Shown here piece by piece: positions 8,345 through 14,469 of a stretch of DNA of 17,780 bases. Both the position numbers and the translations under genes were made by a program. The DNA comes from UBA11386 sp035286785 (lineage in GTDB: Bacteria > Planctomycetota > Planctomycetia > Pirellulales > Thermoguttaceae). The first letter of the stretch is position 1, and every line of letters begins with the position of its first letter. The notes below the pieces were generated by a model. The model saw nothing but the letters and a program-made list of their open reading frames with translations, was not told where the DNA came from and did no database searches. The stretch spans positions 1-17,780 of the forward strand of contig DATECS010000440.1 of assembly GCA_035286785.1 (NCBI GenBank), written 5' to 3'.

Positions 8345-9292
8345 ATGAGCGACGATCAAACATTCCTTCTCCGTTGTCTGGGCGACGACGACGTGCCCGA
8401 GTATGCGCGGATGCTCCACGCTTCGTTCAACGCCTGGTACTGGGAACACGGGTGGGGCAAGGACTATTTCACGTGCAGCCCCGAGGAGACGGCCATCTTC
8501 CATGAGATGTATAACGACCTGACGCCCGGGTGCAGCGTGGCGGCGTTCCACAAGGGAACCAGCCGGATTGCGGGCGCCTGTTTCTATCACCCTCGGCCGC
8601 ATCATGTCTCGCTTGGCATCATGAGCGTGCATCCCGAGTTCGGCGGGCAGGGCGTCGGGCGGTCGTTGGTCGATTCGATCCTCCGGTACACGCGGGAGAA
8701 CGGCTACCCTTCATGCCGGTTGGTCGGCAGCGCGATCAACATGAATTCGTTTTCGCTCTACAACCGCTCGGGGTTCGTGCCGAGGGGCGTCTTTCATGAC
8801 ATGGTCGTCTCGGCCGACGGCGACACGCACGCCGGCACGCACGTTCCGAAGGAGGATTGCGTCAGGGACGCGGTGATCGGCGACGTCGCGGCCATGGGCG
8901 AGTTGGAAATGGAGCTTAGCGCGATCCGCCGCGACCTCGACTACCGCTACGCGATCGACAACCCGAGGAAAGTGCTGCACGCCTCGGTTTATGAAAACGA
9001 TCAGCACGGGATCGACGGTTTCATGATCTCCGTTCGCCATCCCGCGTTGTCGATGATCGGCCCATGCGTCGCCCGCTGCGAGCGGACCGCTTTGGCCCTG
9101 GTGGCGAAGGAGTTGCCGCGGTTCCAGGGGACGGCGGCGCTATTACTCGTTCCCGCGGACAAGCGGCAAATGGTCGAGCGGCTCTACGCTTGGGGCGCGA
9201 GGAACGTGGAGACGCATCTCCAGCAGGTCTGGGGAGAATTTCAGCCCAGCCGAGGCGTGAACATGCCTGGTTTTCTACCGGAGACGGGTTAA
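8345..9292 (+). CDS. GNAT-family N-acetyltransferase, two-domain
   Basis: A 315-residue cytoplasmic acyltransferase. The N-terminal half is a standard GNAT domain: FLLRCLGDDDVPEYARML begins it, and motif A is HVSLGIMSVHPEFGGQGVGRSLVDSIL, with the acetyl-CoA pyrophosphate loop GGQGVGRS at about residues 99-106. LYNRSGFVPRG is motif B. The C-terminal half (about 165-300) contains a second degenerate GNAT-like domain, with RDAVIGDVAAMGELEMELSAIRRDLDYRYA and ALLLVPADKRQMVERLYAWGARN, and no clear CoA loop. This layout is seen in two-domain acetyltransferases with an Acetyltransf_18-type tail. GGAAGGA lies about ten bases before the ATG. The gene is 57 bp after the glycosidase and may be read with it. 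The acceptor substrate is unknown. Confidence 0.85.
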   Translation: MSDDQTFLLRCLGDDDVPEYARMLHASFNAWYWEHGWGKDYFTCSPEETAIFHEMYNDLTPGCSVAAFHKGTSRIAGACFYHPRPHHVSLGIMSVHPEFGGQGVGRSLVDSILRYTRENGYPSCRLVGSAINMNSFSLYNRSGFVPRGVFHDMVVSADGDTHAGTHVPKEDCVRDAVIGDVAAMGELEMELSAIRRDLDYRYAIDNPRKVLHASVYENDQHGIDGFMISVRHPALSMIGPCVARCERTALALVAKELPRFQGTAALLLVPADKRQMVERLYAWGARNVETHLQQVWGEFQPSRGVNMPGFLPETG

Positions 9293-9326
9293 GAACGTGT
9301 TTTGAAATTGATTTTCGGCACATTAC

Positions 9327-9362
9327 GGGTGGCATGGCCTCGCTTGCGTGGCCATGCCACCC
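9327..9362. repeat. Perfect 13-bp inverted repeat (hairpin)
   Basis: GGGTGGCATGGCC at 9327-9339 and its exact inverse GGCCATGCCACCC at 9350-9362 enclose ten bases. It lies 34 bp after the acetyltransferase stop and touches the glycosidase-like remnant that begins at 9362. There is no T-run, so it is more likely a dispersed palindromic repeat than an intrinsic terminator. Confidence 0.65.
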
Positions 9363-9421
9363 GACTCGAAAGCCGCGAGAACGCCGATGTCGATTGGACG
9401 GTGCGATACACGCCGAAATAG
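9362..9421 (+). pseudogene. Remnant of a glycosidase-gene 3' end (second copy)
   Basis: Read in frame, these 20 codons give RLESRENADVDWTVRYTPK and a TAG stop. The intact glycosidase ends in LTIESRENADVTWTVEFTGP and a stop. About two thirds of the bases are identical over the last 57 positions, and the stop is at the same place. Nothing similar is seen 5' of 9362, where the copy meets the 13-bp hairpin. This is therefore the decayed end of a paralogous or duplicated gene, left behind after deletion or insertion, with the acetyltransferase gene now between the two copies. Confidence 0.75.
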
Positions 9422-9439
9422 CCGACGAAATGTTGCTCT

Positions 9440-9522
9440 AAAAAAACAATCCGAGCCGCGACCGTTAGGGAGCGGTGGCACGTCATGCAAGTTGCCACCG
9501 CTTCCTAACGGTCGCGGCTCGG
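9440..9522 (-). terminator. Intrinsic terminator of the hydrogenase operon
   Basis: On the minus strand the large GC-rich hairpin (9522 down to 9451) starts 18 bp after the large-subunit stop. Four bases later it is followed by a run of seven T residues (9446-9440). That is a good rho-independent terminator for the leftward operon. On the plus strand the hairpin is followed only by TAAATTTTC, which would be weaker for the acetyltransferase side. Confidence 0.65.
9451..9522. repeat. Large palindromic repeat, 30-bp arms
   Basis: Arms 9451-9480 and 9493-9522 are 30 bp each with one mismatch and a 12-bp loop. The arm begins CCGAGCCGCGACCGTTAGG. As I recall, this word occurs many times in Pirellulales-type genomes as a dispersed repeat. 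It lies between convergent genes. Confidence 0.8.
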
Positions 9523-9540
9523 TAAATTTTCATCGGTCGA

Positions 9541-11007
9541 TCAGTCGTCGCGGCGAATTTCTTCGAGCAGGCGGCCCTGGTCGTCCAACAACCGCACGAC
9601 GATCGACGGCGGGGCGTTGAACGTGTGCGTCGCGCAGCCGTGGCACGGATCGTAGGCACGAAACGCCATTTCGATCTTGTTCAGGATGCCGTCGTCCACT
9701 TTGCCTTTCTTGATCAGGCCGCGGGCCGCGCGATCGACCGACATGGCGATACGCGCGGCGTTGTTCTGCGTGGCCACGATCAGGTTGGCCGAGGTGATGA
9801 TGCCTCGCGGATCGGTCTTGTAGTGGTGAAACAGGGTGCCGCGGGGCGCCTCGACCACGCCGACGCCCTCGACGGGCGTCTCGGTCGGAATGTTGCGGAT
9901 CTTGTCGCTGACCAGCACGGGATCCTTGGCAATGGCCAGCATCGTTTCGGCGGCCTGGAGCATTTCGACCAGCCGTGCCCAGTGGGTCGCCAGCGTGTGA
10001 TGCACGGGCTTGCCGCCGAGCGTGGCGAAGTATTGCTCGTAGGCCTCTTGCGCGGCGGGCGTGGCCATGCCGTCGGCCACGTTGAGCCGGGCCAGGGGCG
10101 CGACGGCGTAAACGCCGCTATCACGTCCTTCTTCAAAGCCCTTCCAGCCGACCTTCTTCAAGTAGCAGAACTTGATGTAGCTCCACGGCTCGACATGCTC
10201 GGCGACGTGCTTCATGTAGTCGCCGGTCGGGAATTTGAGGAATTCCTTGCCGTCGGGATCCACGACGCGGAGCTTGCCGTCGTAGAAGTTCACCTTGTTG
10301 TTGTCGTCGACCAGACCCATGTAGTAGGTGCGATGGGTGTAGGCGTCGGAGGTGATCAGGCCGACGTACTCCGAGTTGGAGAGCACCACGTCGCTGAAGA
10401 TTTTCAACGTGAACTTCGCGAATTCGACCGCCTGCTTGGACACCTCGACGATGCGTTTCTGGTCGTCGGGTTTGATGGCCTTGGCCACGCCGCCGGGCAA
10501 CCCGAGCACGGGATGGATCACCTTGCCGCCGGCCAGCGAAATAATCTCGCGGGCCGCCTTGCGCATGGCGATCACCTGGCCGGCGATTTCAAGGCCCACC
10601 TTGCCGATCACGCCGAGGATGTTGCGTTCGGCCTTCGGGGCGTCGGGGCCCACGACGAAGTCCGGTCCGCCCAGGAAGTAGAAATGCAGGGCGTGGTCTT
10701 CAAAGAAGAAGGTGTTGTAAACCAACTCGCGGATGGCCTTGCCGGTCGGGGCGACCTGGACCTTGTAGAGGTCGTCCAGCGCCTTGGTCGCGGCCATGTG
10801 ATGGGCCGTCGGACAAACGCCGCAGATGCGCGAGGTGATCTGGGGCATGTCCTCGGCCGGACGGCCCTCGGCGAATTTCTCGAAACCTCGTAGCTCCGGA
10901 ATCTGAAGATAGGCGCGCTCGACGTCGCCCTGGTCGTTCAAAATGATGTCGATCTTGCCGTGGCCTTCCAGCCGCGTGATCGGGTCGATTACCACATGGC
11001 GACTCAT
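9541..11007 (-). CDS. mvhA: [NiFe] hydrogenase large (alpha) subunit, group 3c / MvhA-like
   Basis: A 488-residue catalytic subunit that binds the Ni-Fe(CN)2CO centre and oxidises or produces H2 in the cytoplasm. The N-terminal L1 motif is SRICGVCPTAHH (C62, C65) and the C-terminal L2 motif is DPCHGCATH (C455, C458, H461); together these give the four nickel-ligating cysteines. The start MSRHVVIDPITRLEGHGKI is typical of group 3 large subunits. 27 residues follow H461, as expected for a precursor trimmed by a maturation endopeptidase, but no hyp genes or protease are in the window. There is no signal peptide. It starts two bases after the small-subunit stop, so the two are coupled. Group 3c, linked to heterodisulfide reductase-like partners, is preferred over NAD-linked HoxH because of the MvhD and HdrA-like neighbours. 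Confidence 0.93.
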   Translation of the reverse strand: MSRHVVIDPITRLEGHGKIDIILNDQGDVERAYLQIPELRGFEKFAEGRPAEDMPQITSRICGVCPTAHHMAATKALDDLYKVQVAPTGKAIRELVYNTFFFEDHALHFYFLGGPDFVVGPDAPKAERNILGVIGKVGLEIAGQVIAMRKAAREIISLAGGKVIHPVLGLPGGVAKAIKPDDQKRIVEVSKQAVEFAKFTLKIFSDVVLSNSEYVGLITSDAYTHRTYYMGLVDDNNKVNFYDGKLRVVDPDGKEFLKFPTGDYMKHVAEHVEPWSYIKFCYLKKVGWKGFEEGRDSGVYAVAPLARLNVADGMATPAAQEAYEQYFATLGGKPVHHTLATHWARLVEMLQAAETMLAIAKDPVLVSDKIRNIPTETPVEGVGVVEAPRGTLFHHYKTDPRGIITSANLIVATQNNAARIAMSVDRAARGLIKKGKVDDGILNKIEMAFRAYDPCHGCATHTFNAPPSIVVRLLDDQGRLLEEIRRDD

Positions 11008-11009
11008 GG

Positions 11010-11996
11010 TTATTTCTCTCCTTTATTGCCGTCTTCAATGCGCCGGAAAAGCGTCGAGTAGGGCAGGCTGTAGCGATAAAACGTGCCGGCCGGGTCGGGA
11101 ATTTGCTCCATCATCGCGGCGATCTCCTTGCCGTCGTTGCTCGCGGCGATCGACGCGGTGGCCGTCAAACAGGCGGCTCCATAGTCCCGAACACGGCTGA
11201 CCGAACCGAGGCAGCCCGTGCAGGGCATGTTGCCGTCGATACAAGCGTGGTCGCAGCCGCAACGAGTGGCCGGGCCCAGGCAAACCAGCCCCTGAGCCAG
11301 GAAACATTTTTCGGGATCGATCAAAATCTGGTGCGGACGCTTGTACTCCTTGAGGAAGGGTTCGTCCGGCTTGGTGTCGATCCGCGGGCAGTCGTGGCAC
11401 TGGGCCAGATCGGGGGCGAGCACCGTGCCGCGCGGCGGCAGATTGCCGCCGACGATGGCCATGACCGCGTCGACGATGAGCTTGACCGGCGGGGGGCAGC
11501 CGGGCAGATAGTAATCGACCTGGATGACCTGATCCATCGACTTGACCGAAGCGTCCAGCGTCGGCAGTTCCAGGTCGCCCTCGGGCCGTTTGGTGTGCGT
11601 TTGCGGCCGGGTGCCTTCGGGATTCACGTTGGTGAACACGCCGTCGCCGTAGCTCGATTGGAGAATCGAATCCAGCGTATACAGATTCGCCAGGCCCGGG
11701 ATGCCGCCCGTGTGCGAGCAACTGCCGAAGGCCACGACCAGACCGGCCTTGCGCCGACAGAGTTCGGCCATTTCGCGTTGTTCGCTGCTGCGGATGGCGC
11801 CGTTGATAAAACAAACGGCCATTTCGCCGTCGGCCATCGCTTCGACGTCCTCGCGTTTGAAATCCATCGCGCAGGGCCAGAAGACGATGTCGACCAGTTC
11901 GACCACCTTCAGCACGGCCTCCGCCAGGTCCACCACGGCTTCTTCGCATCCGCCGCAGGAGGCACACCAGTAGAAGCCGACTTTCGGCTTACTCAT
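11010..11996 (-). CDS. mvhG: [NiFe] hydrogenase small (gamma) subunit, group 3c / MvhG-like
   Basis: A 328-residue electron-transfer subunit. The proximal 4Fe-4S ligands are visible: C11 and C14 in FYWCASCGGCEE, C93 in GSCSHTGG and C167 in PGCPPP. A second cysteine-rich part holds CHDCPR (C200, C203), CFLAQGLVCLGPATRCGC (C231, C239, C246, C248), C252, and MPCTGC (C259, C262), which fits additional 4Fe-4S clusters in the chain to MvhD. This CxxCPR...GPATR...MPCxGC pattern is what I associate with F420-non-reducing (group 3c) small subunits. There is no Tat signal, so the enzyme is cytoplasmic. ATG at 11996 is preceded by AAGGAG at a normal distance. A 214-bp gap carrying hairpins separates it from the delta-subunit gene upstream. 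Confidence 0.92.
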   Translation of the reverse strand: MSKPKVGFYWCASCGGCEEAVVDLAEAVLKVVELVDIVFWPCAMDFKREDVEAMADGEMAVCFINGAIRSSEQREMAELCRRKAGLVVAFGSCSHTGGIPGLANLYTLDSILQSSYGDGVFTNVNPEGTRPQTHTKRPEGDLELPTLDASVKSMDQVIQVDYYLPGCPPPVKLIVDAVMAIVGGNLPPRGTVLAPDLAQCHDCPRIDTKPDEPFLKEYKRPHQILIDPEKCFLAQGLVCLGPATRCGCDHACIDGNMPCTGCLGSVSRVRDYGAACLTATASIAASNDGKEIAAMMEQIPDPAGTFYRYSLPYSTLFRRIEDGNKGEK

Positions 11997-12067
11997 TGCC
12001 AGACTCCTTCAAGGGTTGATATTCCAGATTCAAGTGTGTCAGATATTTCAGTGAGCTTTTGGTTAGC

Positions 12068-12085
12068 CGTCGAGCCTGCTCGACG
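12068..12085. repeat. 8-bp-arm hairpin within the hydrogenase operon
   Basis: CGTCGAGC and GCTCGACG are exact inverses around two bases. It lies in the gap between the delta and small hydrogenase subunit genes, 15 bp from a larger palindromic repeat, and may be part of the same inserted unit. Confidence 0.5.
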
Positions 12086-12100
12086 AACACTAGAACACTA

Positions 12101-12154
12101 GTAGGCCGGGTTATAACCCGGCGAAAATCGGCGCCGGGTCATGACCCGGCCTAC
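12101..12154. repeat. REP-like compound palindrome, 23-bp arms, inside the hydrogenase operon
   Basis: Arms 12101-12123 and 12132-12154 pair over 23 bp with two mismatches, around an 8-bp loop. Each arm holds its own 16-bp perfect palindrome, CCGGGTTATAACCCGG and CCGGGTCATGACCCGG. The two differ by two positions that keep each palindrome intact, as if the half-units were maintained independently. It lies between two genes of one operon and could set relative expression through mRNA processing or attenuation. Confidence 0.7.
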
Positions 12155-12210
12155 GGCTACTCATTCACCCCACCCTACTTCCTTTGCGTCCTTCGCGTCT
12201 TCGCGGTGAA

Positions 12211-12672
12211 TCAAGACGCCGCCGGCTCGGGAATGGGTTCCAGGCGGAGCGGCCCAAGTTTGCGGACCTGCTCGACCATCTCGTTGCACACGTCGCGGAC
12301 CCGATCGCCCTCGGCCGCCGAGATCCATTCGAGTCGCACCCGATCGGGCTCAATGCCGAACTGCGCGAGCATCCGCTTGAGCAGCTCGAAGCGCCGCAGG
12401 CACTTGTAATTTCCTTCGAGGTAATGGCAATCGCCCGGGTGGCAGCCGCCGATCAGCACGCCGTCGGCCCCTTTGCGCAGGGCGTCGAGCACGAACTCCG
12501 GATCGAGCCGGCCCGAGCACATGATGCGGATCACCCGGACGTTCGCGGCGTATTGCATCCGTGCGGTGCCGGCCAGGTCGGAGGCCGTGTAAGTACACCA
12601 GTTGCAAAAGAAGGCCACGATGCGGGGCTCAAACTGGCCGCTGCCGGTTTCCGCCGCGGTTGTCTTAGACAT
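12211..12672 (-). CDS. mvhD: MvhD/FlpD-like hydrogenase iron-sulfur (delta) subunit
   Basis: A 153-residue protein of the MvhD family (methyl-viologen-reducing hydrogenase delta subunit). In Mvh-Hdr complexes this subunit carries a [2Fe-2S] cluster and hands electrons from the hydrogenase small subunit to HdrA. Its conserved cysteine pattern is present: FFCNWCTY (C23, C26), RIMCSGRLDP (C52) and GGCHPGDCHY (C77, C82), followed by the helical tail LKRMLAQFGIEPDRVRLEWISAAEG typical of the family. The ATG at 12672 overlaps the upstream gene by eight bases (ATGTCTAA), which is strong evidence of coupling. The longer upstream extension of this frame reads antisense or overlapping sequence and is not used. 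The C-terminus is short and proline-rich. Confidence 0.92.
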   Translation of the reverse strand: MSKTTAAETGSGQFEPRIVAFFCNWCTYTASDLAGTARMQYAANVRVIRIMCSGRLDPEFVLDALRKGADGVLIGGCHPGDCHYLEGNYKCLRRFELLKRMLAQFGIEPDRVRLEWISAAEGDRVRDVCNEMVEQVRKLGPLRLEPIPEPAAS

Positions 12673-13360
12673 AGTGCATAATCCCTTCAATCTCGTCGTA
12701 AACTTGTTCGGAAGTGAACAGATGTTGCTGGGCCGCGCCGGTGGGGCACGCGGCGACACACGTGCCGCAACCTTTGCAGACGGCCTCGTCGATTCGCGCG
12801 ACACCGCTTTCCGAGTCGCGGTGGATCGCCGAAAAGACGCACACGGATAGGCACGTCTTGCAGCCGGAACACGCGTTTTCGTCAATCCAAGCGGTGCCCG
12901 GTTCCAGGGCAACGCGCTCACCGTCGACCAGGGTGTATTGCTGCGGGAGCGACTCGTGGGCAACAACCCGGCGGACGGCGGCCGCCAGGTGGGCCTTGGC
13001 CTTCTCGGTGGCTTTCCTCGGGCACTCCGTGACCCAGGCCACGTGCTCGCGGAGGTTGGCTATCTGCACCAGAAACGGGTTGAGGCCCGCAGCGACGGCG
13101 GCCTTGCGGAACGTTTGCTCGTGCAGCAAGGGGGAACAGGCGGCCACGACGATTCGGTTGAGCCGGTGTTCGGCAACGTCCCGCTTGATCATCTCGCGGC
13201 CCGAATCGGAGCACATCAGCTCATGGTCCCGGGCAAAGACGACGCCGGGCAGACCACGACAAAACTCGGCGACCGCCAAAACGTCGATCTTCGAGGCAAC
13301 GTCCGTGCCGCAACGGCAGACGTAAACGCCGATTCGTGGTGTATTGGCAGGCGTAATCAT
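12665..13360 (-). CDS. HdrA-like iron-sulfur protein lacking the FAD domain
   Basis: A 231-residue protein. Residues 9-135 match the N-terminal domain of heterodisulfide reductase subunit A: RIGVYVCRCG (C15, C17), ELMCSDSG (C50), VVAACSPLLHEQTFR (C75) and NLREHVAWV. After a short linker come two 4Fe-4S ferredoxin motifs, CSGCKTCLSVC (C164-C174) and CKGCGTCVAAC (C195-C205), ending in FTSEQVYDEIE like the HdrA C-terminus. Full HdrA is about 650 residues and has a thioredoxin-reductase-like FAD domain between these parts; here it is absent with the frame intact. It probably takes electrons from the MvhD-like protein. ATG at 13360 is chosen because homology starts a few residues later; the frame stays open to a GTG at 13495, and the ribosome binding site at 13360 is weak. 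Confidence 0.87.
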   Translation of the reverse strand: MITPANTPRIGVYVCRCGTDVASKIDVLAVAEFCRGLPGVVFARDHELMCSDSGREMIKRDVAEHRLNRIVVAACSPLLHEQTFRKAAVAAGLNPFLVQIANLREHVAWVTECPRKATEKAKAHLAAAVRRVVAHESLPQQYTLVDGERVALEPGTAWIDENACSGCKTCLSVCVFSAIHRDSESGVARIDEAVCKGCGTCVAACPTGAAQQHLFTSEQVYDEIEGIMHYV

Positions 13361-13443
13361 GTGGCGGCTTTTCCACTTTCCGAGATCCCCCGGCAAGAAC
13401 GCCGCGGACCATTTTGGGCGGGGGCGTTCAGGGGGTAAAGCGG

Positions 13444-13484
13444 CCGGCTCGGAGCCGGGTGACCCATTGGGTCGCACGTGCGAC
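13444..13484. promoter_or_regulatory. Three tandem palindromes in the hydrogenase operon leader
   Basis: CCGGCTCGGAGCCGG (13444-13458), GACCCATTGGGTC (13461-13473) and GTCGCACGTGCGAC (13471-13484) are each perfect palindromes, packed into 41 bp. They lie between the proposed promoter and the HdrA-like start, so they would be in the 5' untranslated RNA. They could be operator sites or a run of RNA hairpins. The role is unknown. Confidence 0.5.
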
Positions 13485-13533
13485 AGAAACGCCACGGACG
13501 ATCGACGCCTCTGGGCAAATCAGTAAATCATTA

Positions 13534-13562
13534 TTTTTAACAGACGGACTAGGTTGTGTCAA
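13534..13562 (-). promoter_or_regulatory. Sigma70-like promoter for the hydrogenase operon
   Basis: On the minus strand a consensus -35 TTGACA (13562-13557) is followed after exactly 17 bp by TAAAAA (13539-13534), in one of the most AT-rich spots of the window. Transcription would start near 13527, leaving about 165 bases of leader before the HdrA-like ATG. Confidence 0.5.
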
Positions 13563-13600
13563 CAAGTCTCCGGCAAGGTGACGCAACCGAGGAGGGACGC

Positions 13601-13774
13601 ATGCCGGGCCGTGCGGCCGCGCCGGGCGGAAAAGAGTCTCTTCGACGAAATAGCCTCACAAAATTATGGGTTTTCGGACGCTCGAAGACAAACGCAAGCG
13701 AACGGCGATTGAGGGATGCGAGATTGGTCTTCGGCCGTTTTTTGGGCGGTGGAAAGGCCGGTTTTGCGTCCTGA
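13601..13774 (+). CDS. Possible small 57-residue protein, doubtful
   Basis: An ATG four bases after GGAGGG opens a 57-codon frame (MPGRAAAPGGKESLRRNSL...). The product is very basic and low in complexity and resembles nothing I know. In this GC-rich sequence such frames are common by chance, so the main support is the ribosome binding site. It lies opposite in direction to the hydrogenase operon, just beyond its promoter. Confidence 0.2.
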   Translation: MPGRAAAPGGKESLRRNSLTKLWVFGRSKTNASERRLRDARLVFGRFLGGGKAGFAS

Positions 13775-13847
13775 CGCGATGAGCAGCGGCGTCGTAGACC
13801 GGCCGAAGTGTGGTTTTCACTTGGTCTGGACGACGTGGATCAGAAGG

Positions 13848-13889
13848 CCCTCACCTTAACCATCACCCTCTCTTGGAGGGAGAAGGAAC
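13848..13889. repeat. Decayed intergenic repeat of the CCCTCACC type
   Basis: The stretch starts CCCTCACCTTAACCATCACC and contains CCCTCTC, a short loop and GAGGGAGAAGG. This looks like a degraded copy of the dispersed CCCTCACCCTAACCCTCTCCC-type bacterial repeat. The flanking bases 13775-13917 hold nothing else I can identify. Confidence 0.3.
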
Positions 13890-13917
13890 GTGAAGGTGGC
13901 TTTCCGGGCGTACTTGA

Positions 13918-14169
13918 GACGAAACCGCCGAGAGAAATGCCCCAAAAGTACACCCCACTGGACTCGAACCGCCACAAGAATCCTCGGGAAAAACGCCCTT
14001 TTCCGAAACGGGCGGTGCAGAATCCGGCGCACTCGGCGCACGGATGGACGAAATGCCCGCCGATCTGCGGGCCGTCATCCTGGCTTGGCCCAACCTCTCT
14101 GAGAACGACCGGCGGGCCGTGCTGGCGATTGTCGCGGCGTGGTCCGGCTTGCCCGAGGTGGTCGAGTAG
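13918..14169 (+). pseudogene. C-terminal remnant of an integrase-like protein
   Basis: An open frame of 83 codons, preceded by stops at 13891 and 13915, ends with TAG at 14167. It contains HPTGLEPPQESSG, then a polar linker, then DEMPADLRAVILAWPNLSEN and DRRAVLAIVAAW. I associate the GLEP segment followed by a DL..V...WP.L...-R..-.LA.V tail with the C-terminal ends of planctomycete site-specific integrases. The catalytic tyrosine recombinase core is absent, so only the tail survives, or it has been carried here by recombination. A minimal 41-codon reading from ATG at 14044 is the alternative. The placement at the edge of the mobile-element genes supports the interpretation; the family call is from memory of the pattern. 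Confidence 0.45.
13951..13970 (-). other. tRNA 3'-end-like segment, candidate attachment site
   Basis: The minus strand reads GGTTCGAGTCCAGTGGGG. This has a T-loop (TTCGAGT) and the 3' half of a T-stem (CCAGT) followed by a possible acceptor strand. The 5' half of the T-stem does not pair (GGCGG instead of ACTGG), and no D or anticodon arm precedes it, so it is not a tRNA gene. A 3' tRNA fragment is what remains at one end of an element that integrates into a tRNA gene. Confidence 0.35.
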
Positions 14170-14317
14170 GTTCTTTCCGGGGCCCTGGCATACGGAGGGC
14201 TATGGGAACTATCACGCCTGGGGCGGAGTTTGTTTGCGCGGGAGAAAACATGGGGAGGGCGTTAAAGATACTACCCAGAGAAAGCTGGCGGTAGTACCTT
14301 GGGTGGGGGCTGCATTG

Positions 14318-14346
14318 TTGGCCAACCCTATGGAGTTTGGTAGAAT
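14318..14346 (+). promoter_or_regulatory. Promoter candidate for the first element gene
   Basis: TTGGCC (14318-14323), a 17-bp spacer and TAGAAT (14341-14346), followed by TTTT, make a sigma70-like promoter. Transcription would start near 14353, about 115 bases before the ATG at 14470. The surrounding 14170-14469 stretch has no other recognisable content apart from the hairpin at 14419-14467. Confidence 0.4.
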
Positions 14347-14418
14347 TTTTGGCGACAAATATCGGGACGGCTGGCCGGGTGGCCACCTGGCAGCCAAGCG
14401 AACCCGAGGGCGATTGCC

Positions 14419-14467
14419 TTCCTGCCTTTGGCAACGCCCTGGGGTTCGACCCGAGGAAAGGCAGGAA
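14419..14467 (+). promoter_or_regulatory. Hairpin that would cover the ribosome binding site of the next gene
   Basis: TTCCTGCCTTT (14419-14429) is the exact inverse of AAAGGCAGGAA (14457-14467), and the second arm contains the purine-rich Shine-Dalgarno region directly before the ATG at 14470. The 27-base loop holds GGGTTCGACCC, itself a small hairpin. When folded, the mRNA would hide the ribosome binding site. Confidence 0.45.
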
Positions 14468-14469
14468 TC

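Noticed and set aside
9625..10893. Plus-strand open frame of 422 codons
   Set aside because: It is antisense to the hydrogenase large subunit, which has both nickel-binding motifs. The His/Asp/Gly-rich product is a mirror of that gene's codon usage.
11103..12101. Plus-strand open frame of 332 codons
   Set aside because: It is antisense to the hydrogenase small subunit and runs into the repeat region; no domain is visible.
13940..14020. Complete tRNA gene on the minus strand
   Set aside because: Only a T-loop and 3' T-stem half are present. The 5' T-stem half does not pair, and no D-arm or anticodon arm can be drawn.
14440..14452. tRNA T-arm suggested by GGGTTCGACCC
   Set aside because: The loop is five bases instead of seven and neighbouring arms do not fit a cloverleaf. 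It is a small hairpin within the larger leader stem.
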